The notes under the pieces were generated by a model, which saw only the letters and a list, made by a program, of their open reading frames with translations, did not search any database and was not told where the DNA came from. 64,000 nt of DNA, from the NCBI RefSeq assembly GCF_003007735.2, contig NZ_PXNQ02000010.1:62001-126000 (forward strand). The letters are read 5' to 3'. Position 1 is the stretch's first letter, and each line of letters opens with the position of its first letter. The stretch is from Paracoccus methylarcula (GTDB lineage: Bacteria; Pseudomonadota; Alphaproteobacteria; Rhodobacterales; Rhodobacteraceae). This document shows positions 34,377 to 43,556 of this stretch, piece by piece. The position numbers were made by a program, and so were the translations under genes.

Positions 34377-35344
34377 TCCGCGTAGATGAACTTGGCGATA
34401 TCGTCATCTTCGACATTCTCCGCGTTGATGACGGTGAACCCGGTTCCGATGGAGATCGGCACCGATTGACCTGTAAGCGCGGCATAGGCGGTCATGACCC
34501 CGTAATAACCGATCTCCGCCGGGTGCTGGGCGATGGCCGCATCGACGAGGCCGGAAGAGATATTGTTCACGATCGAGCTGGGCGCGTCGAAGGCGATGAC
34601 GGTCACGTCCTCGGCCTTGCTGGCGCTTTCCACGCCATTGCCGGCACCGAGGGCCGAGAACAGGTTGGCGCCGAAGACACCGGCAATATCCGGGTTGCGG
34701 GCCAGCACGGCCTGGAATTGCGAGGCCGCCAGAGAGGCGTCGTTCTCGTTATACTGGGTCTCCAGCACCTCGATATCGGGATAGTTCTCGGCCATTTCGG
34801 CCTTGAAGCCTTCCTCCCGCTGGTCGGTGGTCGAGATGCCCGGGCGCACATTCGAGACATAGACCTTGCCCTTGCCGCCGATCTCTTCGGCCATGTGGCG
34901 CGCCGCCATGCGGCCGCCGCCGATATTGTCCGATGCGATATAGGAAAGCGGGAAATCGCCATCGCCCCCGCCATCCTGGTACTTGCCGTCATCGATGAAG
35001 GTATCGACGGTGATGACCGGGATCCCGGCATCGGCGGCGCGGCGCAGCGGTTCGATCATCTGGGTGCTGTCGGTCGGCGCGATCAGGATCGCGTCGGGGC
35101 CACGGCCGATCACGGCATCGAGAACCGGGGTCTGAAGCACCGGGTCGAATTCCTCGGCGCCCTGAAAATCCACTGTGATGCCCAGGGCTTCGGCGGCTGC
35201 CTGCGCGCCGCGATTCATGGTGATATAGAAGGCGTCCGTGGTCAGGCCCGGCACCAGCGCGATGGTGAAATCTTCCTCGGCCTGGGCCGCTCCGGCCATG
35301 CCTAGCACCGCTGCGAACAGGGTCGATCCGATAAGGTTCTTCAT
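34373..35344 (-). CDS. Periplasmic sugar-binding protein (RbsB/FrcB-like)
   Basis: A 323-residue protein with signal peptide MKNLIGSTLFAAVLGMAGAA and cleavage near AQA. The type-I periplasmic fold is seen in IALVPGLTTDAFYITMNRGA, PDAILIAPTDSTQMI and VYVSNVRPGISTTDQREEGF. It is the first gene of the minus-strand arm of the SorC-regulated cluster. Ligand is probably a pentose, hexose or polyol; the presence of an L-xylulose-reductase-like SDR favours a polyol or ketose (inference). Confidence 0.93.
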   Translation of the reverse strand: MKNLIGSTLFAAVLGMAGAAQAEEDFTIALVPGLTTDAFYITMNRGAQAAAEALGITVDFQGAEEFDPVLQTPVLDAVIGRGPDAILIAPTDSTQMIEPLRRAADAGIPVITVDTFIDDGKYQDGGGDGDFPLSYIASDNIGGGRMAARHMAEEIGGKGKVYVSNVRPGISTTDQREEGFKAEMAENYPDIEVLETQYNENDASLAASQFQAVLARNPDIAGVFGANLFSALGAGNGVESASKAEDVTVIAFDAPSSIVNNISSGLVDAAIAQHPAEIGYYGVMTAYAALTGQSVPISIGTGFTVINAENVEDDDIAKFIYAE

Positions 35345-35501
35345 GATGTCTTCCTCCCTTGCATGAGACGGCCCTTGTATGAGACGGCTCGCTTCCAGGC
35401 CGCTATCTGACCGCCGCGCCCCTCCGTGCGGCGAATCGAGAAACGACCTTCGGTAGGACGCAGATTGCCGTTGTCGCCTTCATGCTGCAAGAAGCAAGTA
35501 T

Positions 35502-35517
35502 CAGAAATTTATTTCAG
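35502..35517. promoter_or_regulatory. SorC-type operator upstream of transporter genes
   Basis: CAGAAATTTATTTCAG is the exact reverse complement of the element at 36638-36653, and is itself nearly palindromic. It lies about 160 bp upstream of the sugar-binding protein start. The rest of the 353-base gap 35345-35697 holds the divergent promoters and no gene. Confidence 0.7.
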
Positions 35518-35650
35518 GTTCTGAGTGATAGCCGACACCAGTCCCTCCCGGGTCATTCCTGTCCGCCCGTATCACCGGACCGGCAGGGTTCGCGTCGGGG
35601 TGCCCGTGTCGAGGCGTGGTGCGTGCAATAACCGTTGCTCGTCAGGGATG

Positions 35651-35677
35651 TTTCAGGCAGTAAGCCGTATCTGAAAT
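35651..35677. promoter_or_regulatory. Related half-sites before the SorC regulator gene
   Basis: TTTCAG (35651-35656) and CTGAAAT (35671-35677) form an inverted pair of the same half-sites as the 16-bp operator, with wider spacing, 21 bp upstream of the regulator ATG. This suggests autoregulation. Confidence 0.5.
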
Positions 35678-35697
35678 ATCTTTCCCGATGAGGCTGG

Positions 35698-36636
35698 ATG
35701 ACCAAGCCCCCCAAAACCGGCAAGCTCCTGAACCGCACGCTGATGCATGCCGCGGCGAAACTGCATTATATCGAAGGCCTGTCGCAGGTCGAGGTTTCGC
35801 GCCGCATGGAGGTTTCGACCGCCACCGTTTCGCGCCTGCTCGGCCTGGCGCGGGAAGAGGGGATCGTCCGCATCCAGGTGATGGATCTCGACGCGGCGGA
35901 TGCGATGGGCGAAAAGCTCTGCTCCGCATTGGGGTTGAAGGCCGTGCGGGTGACAGAAAGCGACAAGCCGGCGGCGCTGAGCGCACAGGTCGGGTCTCTT
36001 TTGCTGGAGGCGAGGCTCGGGCCCGGATCGGTGATCGCGATCGGGTGGGGCCGGATGGTGCAGAGCGTGATCTCGGCGGGGTTTCCGAGGCTTCCGGATG
36101 TCGTCGTGGTGCCGACCACCGGAGGGATGCACGAGACGGCCTCTCATTTCCAGATCAATGAATTCGTCCGTATGGCGGCGGAACAGACCGGGGGCGAGGC
36201 GCGGTTTCTCTATGCGCCCTCGATGGTTTCGCCCGAACTGCACGCCGTCCTGATCCGGGATCCCGGCGCGGCCCGGCTGATCGCGCAATGGGCCCGCGTT
36301 GACGCCGCCATCATGGGCATCGGCCTGTTCCAGCGCGGCGGCGCCGGTGCAGATATCGGCTTCGACCCGGATGACGCCGAACGGGTGGCCGGTGACGTGG
36401 TGCGCCATTACGTCGATGCGAGGGGCAACGAGATTCGCTGGCCGGGGCAGGACAACCTGATGTCGATCAGCCGGGAACAGCTTCGGCGGATTCCCCTGTC
36501 CATCGGGGCGGCCGTGGGGCGCGAGAAGGCCGGGGCGATCATCGGGGCGGCCCGCTCGGGCATGATCAAGGCGCTGGTGACTGACACGCGGGCGGCGGGG
36601 CGTATTCTCGAATTGCTGGGAAATGATCAAGTATAG
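35698..36636 (+). CDS. SorC-family sugar-binding transcriptional regulator
   Basis: A 312-residue regulator. Residues 15-55 are the helix-turn-helix (IEGLSQVEVSRRMEVSTATV). The rest is the SorC/CggR-like sugar-binding domain, with SVIAIGWGRMVQSV and VVVVPTTGGMHETASHF typical of phosphosugar-binding proteins. It is divergent from the transporter genes and heads the catabolic arm. The operator after its stop suggests that the downstream genes have their own promoter under its control. Confidence 0.92.
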   Translation: MTKPPKTGKLLNRTLMHAAAKLHYIEGLSQVEVSRRMEVSTATVSRLLGLAREEGIVRIQVMDLDAADAMGEKLCSALGLKAVRVTESDKPAALSAQVGSLLLEARLGPGSVIAIGWGRMVQSVISAGFPRLPDVVVVPTTGGMHETASHFQINEFVRMAAEQTGGEARFLYAPSMVSPELHAVLIRDPGAARLIAQWARVDAAIMGIGLFQRGGAGADIGFDPDDAERVAGDVVRHYVDARGNEIRWPGQDNLMSISREQLRRIPLSIGAAVGREKAGAIIGAARSGMIKALVTDTRAAGRILELLGNDQV

Positions 36637-36637
36637 A

Positions 36638-36653
36638 CTGAAATAAATTTCTG
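36638..36653. promoter_or_regulatory. SorC-type operator upstream of aldolase
   Basis: CTGAAATAAATTTCTG, starting one base after the regulator stop and about 115 bp upstream of the aldolase ATG. It is identical to the reverse complement of 35502-35517. Confidence 0.7.
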
Positions 36654-36768
36654 CAAAAAATTATTGAAGTGGGGAGTCGTGAAAGCTACTGCTTCGGCCA
36701 AAGGCAGTGTCGCGCCGATTCCAGGGCGGGCGGGCCGAAGCAACCACCCGAGACGAGGACCTTCCCGA

Positions 36769-37674
36769 ATGACCAGCAACATGACCACATCCGAGCGGCG
36801 CGGGTATCAGCAGATCTGCGGCGATAACGGCCTGATGATGGTCGTGGCCTGCGACCAGCGCGGCGGAATGCGCAAGGTGCTTGCCGACCGGCCCGAAACG
36901 CAGGCGGCCATCGATGAGGCGGCCCTGGGGGTCGTGAAATCCGGGATCGTGCGGCATCTGGCCAACAAGGCCTCCTGCGTGTTGCTTGACGCGGTCTGCG
37001 CCGTTCCCAGGGTCGTGGATGACGGGATCCTGACACGGGATACCGGGCTGTTGATCGGTCTCGACGCTTCGGGCTGGGATACTGATGCGAAAGGCTACCG
37101 CATTTCCAGGCTGGTGCCGGGCATCACCGCCCGGCGGGTGCGCGAACTCGGGGGGACGGGGGCCAAGCTGATGGTCTATCTGCGTCCCGACCGTCCCGAG
37201 GCGAATGAGGTCAATATCGGCATCATCCGCGATTGCATCGCCGATTTCGCGGCCGAGGACCTGCTCCTCGTCGTCGAGATCCTGACCTACCAGTTGGAAG
37301 GCGAGAGCGACGCGGCCTATCGCGAGATCTTTCCCGGACTGATCGTGGAAAGCGCGCGCATCTCGCTTGAACTGGGTGCCAAGGTGCTGAAGCTGCCCTA
37401 TCCGGGCACGGGCGCGGCCTGTGCCGAGATCTCCGCGCTTTGCCGGGATGTGCCTTGGGCGGTGCTTTCGGCCGGGGTCGATCACGGGACTTTCATCGGG
37501 CAGGTCGAGACCGCGATGCGGAACGGGGCTTCCGGTGTGATCGCCGGGCGGGCATTGTGGAAGGACTGCATCTCGCTGGATCCCGGGATCCACGAGGACA
37601 GGCTGGAGAATATCGCCAGCGACCGGCTGAAACAGATTCAGGAAATCTTGGACCGCCATGCTGACAGGCGTTGA
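36769..37674 (+). CDS. LacD-type class I aldolase (tagatose-bisphosphate/sulfofructose-phosphate aldolase family)
   Basis: A 301-residue TIM-barrel protein of the COG3684 type. VVACDQRGGMRKVL matches the conserved N-terminal segment, and GAKVLKLPYPG places the Schiff-base Lys near position 208. VLSAGVDHGTFIGQVETAM and GVIAGRALWKD are the phosphate-binding end. Family members cleave tagatose-1,6-bisphosphate or sulfofructose-1-phosphate to C3 products. ATG 36769 was chosen because the alternative longer frame is not conserved. It overlaps the ROK gene by 17 bp. Confidence 0.85.
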   Translation: MTSNMTTSERRGYQQICGDNGLMMVVACDQRGGMRKVLADRPETQAAIDEAALGVVKSGIVRHLANKASCVLLDAVCAVPRVVDDGILTRDTGLLIGLDASGWDTDAKGYRISRLVPGITARRVRELGGTGAKLMVYLRPDRPEANEVNIGIIRDCIADFAAEDLLLVVEILTYQLEGESDAAYREIFPGLIVESARISLELGAKVLKLPYPGTGAACAEISALCRDVPWAVLSAGVDHGTFIGQVETAMRNGASGVIAGRALWKDCISLDPGIHEDRLENIASDRLKQIQEILDRHADRR

Positions 37675-38998
37675 CAGGGCGATCGGGGTGGATGTGGGGG
37701 GAACCCGCATCCGCGTCGCCCGAATCTCTGCCGGGGGGGAACTGCTGGCGGGGGTCGTCGAGCCGGTCCGGCAGGACCGCGACGGCTTTACCGATCAGCT
37801 TCTGCGGCTGGTGCGGTCGCTGCGCGACGAAGGCTGCGTGGCGGTCGGGATCGGTATCCCCGGCCGCGTCGATGGTGCGGCGCAGAGGATTCGCTCTGCC
37901 GGATATCTCGATATCGCCGGTCTCGATCTCGTCGCCGCGGTCAGCCGGGCCACGGGTCTGCCGGTCCGGATCGAGAACGACGCCACCATGGCCCTGATCG
38001 CCGAGGGCGGTCTGCGACCCGGGGGCTGCGCGGGGCTGATCCTGATGGTCACCATCGGGACCGGGATCGGAGGGGCCATGCTTCAGGACGGTGCGTGCTG
38101 GTATGGCGGCGGTCTGTCGGGGCAATTCGGCCATGTCGTCGTCTCCGGCGACGGGCCCTTGTGCAAATGCGGTCGCCGTGGCTGTGTCGAGACCTTCAGC
38201 TCGGGAACCGCGCTTGGCCGGCTGATCGCCGATGCGGGCCTGCCCCCGGAACTGCGCGCCGAGGATCTGCTGGCCCGTGCCGCCGCCGGTGAGGCAGGGG
38301 TCTCGGCGCTGCTGGAGGCCTGGGCGGCACCCTTGCGCCGGGCGCTGGAGACGCTGGTCTCTGTTGCCGATCCCCGGCTGATCATCATCGGCGGCGGGTT
38401 GGGGCAAGAGATGGTCGCGGCCTTGTCGCGCCTGCCCAAGGCCGGTGACTGGTTTTCGCTGCCTGTCGAGGCGGCACGGCTCGGCGATGATGCCGGGGTG
38501 ATCGGGGCGCTGGTTGCGCAGGGGGTGGCTGCCGTGCCGCTTGGGCTCGATATCGTGAAAGAGGGTCTGTTTACCCATATCGGCACCGGGGATCGCGCGC
38601 ATAACCGGATGCTGGGCCGCGCGAGCTATCATGCGATCTTCAATTCGGTGGCCGGGTTTCCGGACAATCTTGTCCCGGTGATCGATGCATGGCACGGTTT
38701 CCAGCCGGAGGAGGTTCTGCGGGAGCATGTGGCGCGTGCGAGGATCGACCGGCTGGTCGAGATCTGGGTGGCGATCGGCCCGGCGCTGGCGGCCGAACGC
38801 TATCGCGCACGCTCTGCCACGCGTCATGCTGGCCACTTGCCGGCCTCTTATGCCGACGAGCTTTATCGATTGGCGGAACGCGCCCGACCGATGGCCCTGG
38901 GCCCGGTGATCGAGATCGATGGCGCGGCCCCCGTTCCGGCGGATCTGGCCATGCGGGTTCTGGCGGCCCTGGACAAGGAGACAGGCGATGGCGGATGA
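37658..38998 (+). CDS. ROK-family kinase with novel C-terminal extension
   Basis: A 446-residue protein. Residues 1 to about 290 are a ROK sugar kinase: DVGGTRIRVA phosphate loop, GIGIPGRVDG, IENDATMAL, and the zinc motif GPLCKCGRRGCVE. Normal ROK kinases end near the LGDDAGVIGAL segment. Here about 150 further residues follow, including DAWHGFQPEEVLREHVARA and RIDRLVEIWVAIGPALAAER, which I do not recognise; conserved-looking Trp/His/Glu suggest an enzyme or sensor domain. It overlaps both neighbours, so the operon is tightly coupled. Confidence 0.85.
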   Translation: MLTGVDRAIGVDVGGTRIRVARISAGGELLAGVVEPVRQDRDGFTDQLLRLVRSLRDEGCVAVGIGIPGRVDGAAQRIRSAGYLDIAGLDLVAAVSRATGLPVRIENDATMALIAEGGLRPGGCAGLILMVTIGTGIGGAMLQDGACWYGGGLSGQFGHVVVSGDGPLCKCGRRGCVETFSSGTALGRLIADAGLPPELRAEDLLARAAAGEAGVSALLEAWAAPLRRALETLVSVADPRLIIIGGGLGQEMVAALSRLPKAGDWFSLPVEAARLGDDAGVIGALVAQGVAAVPLGLDIVKEGLFTHIGTGDRAHNRMLGRASYHAIFNSVAGFPDNLVPVIDAWHGFQPEEVLREHVARARIDRLVEIWVAIGPALAAERYRARSATRHAGHLPASYADELYRLAERARPMALGPVIEIDGAAPVPADLAMRVLAALDKETGDGG

Positions 38999-39620
38999 AC
39001 ACAGGGTGCGGCTTGCGGAACTGGCCGGGATACTTGCCGGGGCGACCGGTTCGCGACGCCTGATCGCGCTGGCCGGGCCTCCGGGTTCCGGCAAGTCCCA
39101 CAGCGCCGATGCGCTTTGCGAAAGATTGACCAGGCTGGGGCGCTCTGCCGCCGTCTTGCCGATGGACGGGTTTCATTACGACGACGCGGTTCTGGATCAG
39201 CGCAGTTTGCTGCCGCGCAAGGGCGCGCCCGAGACCTTCGACACCGCCGGTTTGCGGCACATGCTGGGGCGTCTTCGCCGCAATGACGAGCCCGAGGTGG
39301 CTGTGCCGGTCTTCGACCGGGCGTTGGAGATCTCTCGTGCCGGGGCGCGGGTCATCGCGGCCGAGATCGACCTGCTGATCGTCGAGGGCAATTACCTGCT
39401 GATGGACCGGGCGCCATGGTCGTCGCTGCATGAATTCTTCGATGTCACGATACGGCTCGATGTGCCCGAAGCCGTGCTGCGCGAGCGGCTGACGAAGCGC
39501 TGGATCAAGGCGGGACTCGCGCAGGACGAAATCCGGCGCAAGGTCGAGGAGAACGACCTGCCGAATTGCCGGATCGTCATCGAGGCAAGCGTGGCGGCAG
39601 ATTACCTGATCGAGAACTGA
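38988..39620 (+). CDS. P-loop sugar kinase, FrcK/uridine-kinase-like
   Basis: A 210-residue kinase with P-loop LAGPPGSGKSHSADAL, the MDGFHYDDAVLD motif typical of the uridine kinase/pantothenate kinase family, and lid region RLTKRWIKAGLAQDE. The same type of kinase (FrcK) accompanies the fructose ABC operon of Sinorhizobium. AAGGAG precedes the ATG, which lies within the ROK gene end. It probably phosphorylates a ketose in the pathway. Confidence 0.88.
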   Translation: MADEHRVRLAELAGILAGATGSRRLIALAGPPGSGKSHSADALCERLTRLGRSAAVLPMDGFHYDDAVLDQRSLLPRKGAPETFDTAGLRHMLGRLRRNDEPEVAVPVFDRALEISRAGARVIAAEIDLLIVEGNYLLMDRAPWSSLHEFFDVTIRLDVPEAVLRERLTKRWIKAGLAQDEIRRKVEENDLPNCRIVIEASVAADYLIEN

Positions 39621-39648
39621 ACGACCCGGGAGGGGGAGGAGGAGTTTC

Positions 39649-40377
39649 ATGGCTGATTACGACAAGGGCCCCATCCTGGTCACCGGCGCCAGCGGCGGGA
39701 TCGGCGGGGCCACGGTGCGGCTGCTTCGCGAGAAGGGGGCGGATGTCATCGCCGCAGGGCAGGACCGGGACAAGCTGGCGTCGCTGGCGCAAGAGACCGG
39801 CTGCCGCATCCTGGCTTTCGATCTGACCTCGGAGGAGAGTGTCGCGGGGGCATTGGGGGAGCTCGACCTTTGGGGCGTCGTGAATTGCGGCGGTTTCGGC
39901 GGCGAGATCGCTACGCCGATGGAGACCGACATTTCGGTCTTCGACAAGGTCATCTCGGTCAATGCGCGCGGTGCGCTGCTGGTCACCAAATACGCCTCGC
40001 GCAGCATGATCCGCTTGGGCCGGGGCGGCGCCATCGTCAATGTCTCGAGCCAGGCCGCGCTGGTAGCACTGCGGGGGCATATCTCCTACGGCGCCTCCAA
40101 GGCGGCGCTCGACAATATCACCCGGGTCTCGGCGCTGGAACTCGGGCCGCACGGGATCCGGGTGAACGGGGTGCATCCGACCGTGGTGATGACGCCGATG
40201 TCCGCCTGGTATTGGGGCCGCCCCGAGATCGAAAAACCCTTCCTTGAACAGATGCCCCTGGGACGGTGGGCGACCGAGGCCGAGATCGCCGCGCCCATCG
40301 CCTTTCTGCTGAGCGAGGGTGCTTCGATGATCAGCGGGATCGCGTTGCCGATTGATGGCGGTTACACCGCCGTCTGA
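39649..40377 (+). CDS. SDR dehydrogenase, L-xylulose reductase-like
   Basis: A 242-residue classical SDR: ILVTGASGGIGGATV binds NAD(P), VNCGGFGG stands for NNAG, and the catalytic Ser-Tyr-Lys are in VNVSSQ and YGASK. The stretches ALELGPHGIRVNGVHPTVVM and SGIALPIDGGYTAV resemble mammalian dicarbonyl/L-xylulose reductase closely. A polyol-ketose redox step (for example xylitol/L-xylulose or a related sugar alcohol) is the best guess. A RBS-like GGAGGAG precedes the ATG. It is the last gene of the plus-strand arm. Confidence 0.92.
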   Translation: MADYDKGPILVTGASGGIGGATVRLLREKGADVIAAGQDRDKLASLAQETGCRILAFDLTSEESVAGALGELDLWGVVNCGGFGGEIATPMETDISVFDKVISVNARGALLVTKYASRSMIRLGRGGAIVNVSSQAALVALRGHISYGASKAALDNITRVSALELGPHGIRVNGVHPTVVMTPMSAWYWGRPEIEKPFLEQMPLGRWATEAEIAAPIAFLLSEGASMISGIALPIDGGYTAV

Positions 40378-40598
40378 CGGATGCCGCGCCTATCGGGCGC
40401 AGCGGCGATTTCCCGGATCCAGTTAATGAGCCTGCCGGGCGAGGATCGGAGCTTCCTTTATCGCCCCGATGCGGTTTCAGTACTTATCGCGTGATTCCGA
40501 CACCGGGCATGCGCCTTGGCCCTTGCGCCCGGATACGGGAAGGCATTCTCTGGTCCCGGCATCCGAAACCAAGCCCATACCACGAAGAGTCCTGCCCC

Positions 40599-41537
40599 AT
40601 GCTTTCCAACCTGCTGATCGTGCTGCCGATCTTCGCCCTCGTCCTGACTGGCTGGCTGGCACGACAATTCGGGGCCCTCGGGCCGAATGCCACGCGCGAG
40701 GTCAACCGCGTCGTCGTCTACCTGGCATTGCCCGCGCTTCTGTTCGACATCACGGCGAATGCCGTTCCTTCCGAGATCTGGCAGCCGGGTTTTCTCGTTG
40801 CGTTCACGGCGGGATGCGCGGTGGTTTTCATCCTCACGATCGGGCTGCGGATGCGGCAGGGGGCGCCATTGGCGGATGCCGCTATCGACGGGCTGAACAC
40901 GAGCTATGCGAATACCGGTTTCATGGGCTTCCCGCTGCTTCTGGCGGTCATCGGGGAAACGGCCATGGCGGCGACATTGGTCGCGACCATCGTCACCGCC
41001 TGCGTCCTTTTCGCGATTGCCATCATCCTGATCGAGAGCGGCCTGCAAGCCGAAACGCGCCGCCGCGACATCGCCCGGAAGATTTGCCTTTCGCTGGTCA
41101 GGAACCCGCTGCTCATCGCGCCGGTGCTGGGCGGGATCGTCATGGCGACAGGCTTGCGGCTTCCCGAAGCGCTCGACAGCTATCTGAAACTGCTTGGCGG
41201 TGCGGCCTCTCCCTGCGCGCTGATTGCCCTGGGGCTGTTTCTCGCCGACAATTCCGGGCGGCAGCCGCGCGCGGGAACGAAGGTCCAGACAATCCTGGTG
41301 GCGTTGAAGCTGATCGCCCAGCCCGCCGTCACGTGGATCATCGCCGTGCCGGTCCTGGGGCTTCCGGCGGAGACGGCGCATATCGCGGTGCTTCTTGCCG
41401 CGTTGCCGACCGGTACCGGACCCTTCATGCTGGCGGAATTCTACCAGCGTGAGGCATTGCTGACAGGCCGTGTCATCCTGATCACCACCATCCTGTCGGT
41501 CGGCACGCTGTCGCTTTACCTGGCCCTGGCTGGGTGA
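40599..41537 (+). CDS. AEC-family (auxin efflux carrier) transporter
   Basis: A 312-residue inner-membrane protein with about 10 helices in two halves. LNTSYANTGFMGFPLLLAV is the conserved first-half motif with unwound helix. AEC carriers export organic acids or amino-acid-like compounds; the substrate is unknown. ATG 40599 matches the family N-terminus. The gap 40378-40598 has no gene I can see. Confidence 0.9.
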   Translation: MLSNLLIVLPIFALVLTGWLARQFGALGPNATREVNRVVVYLALPALLFDITANAVPSEIWQPGFLVAFTAGCAVVFILTIGLRMRQGAPLADAAIDGLNTSYANTGFMGFPLLLAVIGETAMAATLVATIVTACVLFAIAIILIESGLQAETRRRDIARKICLSLVRNPLLIAPVLGGIVMATGLRLPEALDSYLKLLGGAASPCALIALGLFLADNSGRQPRAGTKVQTILVALKLIAQPAVTWIIAVPVLGLPAETAHIAVLLAALPTGTGPFMLAEFYQREALLTGRVILITTILSVGTLSLYLALAG

Positions 41538-41752
41538 GCCGTGAAAAGCTCTTGTTCCGGTTCCGCGAGGGGCGAAGCCCTGTCAACTCTTGCAGTGCCG
41601 CCGCGCGCCGGTACATTCGGCTTTCATGCCGCCTTGCCGCGCCCCCGGCTGGCGCGAAACGCCCGGCGGTGTCATGGTCCAGACGGTCCTTTTTGAAAGC
41701 CGCGGATCCGAAGGGCATCGATCATGCCCGGTAAAGGAAAGTCGCAAGCAAG

Positions 41753-43471
41753 ATGCAGGATAGCCAGATCATCCTTTTCATCCTTCACATCGCCGGTGCG
41801 GCAGCCCTTCTGATCTGGGCGGTTCGTCTTGTCCGGACCGGGGTGGAACGGGCATTTTCCACGCAGTTGAGGCTCTGGCTGCGGCGTTCGACCAAAAGCC
41901 GGTTCCTTGCGGCGGGCATGGGAACGGCGGCGGCGATCTTTCTTCAAAGCTCGACAGCGGTGGCGATCATGGTGTCGAATTTCGTGTCGCGCGGAAGCAT
42001 CGCCACCGGGGTAGGACTGGCGATCCTGCTTGGCGCGGATATCGGTTCGGCCATCGTGGCGCAGATCCTGCTGCTGCGGCAGGATTTCCTTGTTCCGCTG
42101 CTCTTGCTTGTCGGCGTGGTGCTGTTCCTGCGCGGGGATCGGCCGCGCAGCAGGCAGATCGGGCGCATCCTGATCGGGCTGGCGCTGATCTTCGTCTCGC
42201 TCGACATGATCCGTGCCGCCACGGCGCCGCTTCTGGACAGCAGTGGCACCCTGGCGGTGATGCAATATCTTGGCCGTGACGGGCTGACCGCATTCGTGAT
42301 CGGCGCGGTCTTCGCGTGGGTCGTCCATTCCAGCGTCGCCGCCATCCTGCTGGTGGTGACGCTCGTTGCCCAGGGGCTGCTGCCGGCATATGGCGCGGCG
42401 GCCATGGTGCTGGGGGCGAATCTGGGCGGGGCCTTCATTGCCTATGTGCTGACCCTGACCAGCCCGCTTCCGGCAAGGCGCATGGTCGTGTTCAACCTCG
42501 TCCTGAGAGGGGGGCTGGCTGCTCTGGTCCTGGTCGGACTGACCATGAATACGGCTGTGCTCGGCTGGCTGGGGCAGGCAGAGGCGCGGCAGGTCATCAA
42601 CCTGCATCTCGCCTTCAACCTTGCCCTTGCCGCCCTGTCGTTGCCGTTCCTTGGCCCGATCGCGCGTCTCGCGGAATTCGCGATGCCCGAACGTCCCGAT
42701 CCGGTGGGGGAGCTTGGCCCCGCAACCGCATTGGACGATTCCGCGCTCGACAAGCCCGATCAGGCGCTGGTCTGCGCCGCGCGCGAAATCCTGGCGATGG
42801 GGCAGGCGATCGAGATCATGTTGCGCGCCGTCGGCGGGCTTTACGACAGATGGGATGCGGGCACGGCAGAGGGGATCAGTAAACGCGGTGAAACCGTGAG
42901 CAAGATGCATTTCGATCTCAAGCTGTTCCTGGCCCGCCTCAACCGCCGCGAACTGGATGAAGAGGGGAGCCAGCGTTCCATGGAACTGGCCTCTCTCGCG
43001 GTCAGTTTCGATGCCGCCGCGGAACTGGTTTCGCGCAACCTGGCGGGGCTGGCAAAGCGGCTGCATGCCGAAGGGGTCGCCTTCTCCAGGCCCGGGCAAG
43101 AGGAAATCAGCGATTTCCACGACCGGGTGCTGGGCAATGTGCAATTGGCGCTGAATGTCATGATGACCCAGAATCCCGAGGAGGCGCGCGAACTGGTCGC
43201 CGCCAAGGACAAGGTCCGCGACGTGGAGCAGCATCTGCAGCGCAACCATCTTGGTCGCCTGCGCGAGGGGCTTGCGGAAAGTATCGAAACAAGCAGTATT
43301 CACCAGGAGACATTGCGGGCTCTGAAGCAGGTGAACACATCCTTCACGATGGTCGGCTATCCGATATTGACCCGGACGGGGGATCTGCTTTCCAGCCGCC
43401 TTTCAGGCGCCGAGGCGGAATCGGAAGACCGGCCGAAGAAACGGGGGAAAGGGCGGCGTTCCCGATCTTAG
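41753..43471 (+). CDS. Na/Pi cotransporter family protein with PhoU-like domain
   Basis: A 572-residue protein. The first 320 residues hold two inverted sets of membrane helices with FLQSSTAVAIMVSNF and AWVVHSSVAAILLVVT, the QSS/HSS motifs of NptA/YjbB-type phosphate carriers. The C-terminal 230 residues are helical and PhoU-like (AREILAMGQAIEIMLRAVGG). The likely role is phosphate movement across the inner membrane. The 215-base gap upstream carries no gene. Confidence 0.9.
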   Translation: MQDSQIILFILHIAGAAALLIWAVRLVRTGVERAFSTQLRLWLRRSTKSRFLAAGMGTAAAIFLQSSTAVAIMVSNFVSRGSIATGVGLAILLGADIGSAIVAQILLLRQDFLVPLLLLVGVVLFLRGDRPRSRQIGRILIGLALIFVSLDMIRAATAPLLDSSGTLAVMQYLGRDGLTAFVIGAVFAWVVHSSVAAILLVVTLVAQGLLPAYGAAAMVLGANLGGAFIAYVLTLTSPLPARRMVVFNLVLRGGLAALVLVGLTMNTAVLGWLGQAEARQVINLHLAFNLALAALSLPFLGPIARLAEFAMPERPDPVGELGPATALDDSALDKPDQALVCAAREILAMGQAIEIMLRAVGGLYDRWDAGTAEGISKRGETVSKMHFDLKLFLARLNRRELDEEGSQRSMELASLAVSFDAAAELVSRNLAGLAKRLHAEGVAFSRPGQEEISDFHDRVLGNVQLALNVMMTQNPEEARELVAAKDKVRDVEQHLQRNHLGRLREGLAESIETSSIHQETLRALKQVNTSFTMVGYPILTRTGDLLSSRLSGAEAESEDRPKKRGKGRRSRS

Positions 43472-43556
43472 GCGGGGTAACCGGTCTTGCCGATATGCGG
43501 TTTCCGGCCCGGTCAACCTGCCTTAACCTGCGAACTGGAACACGAGGGAGAAGAAT

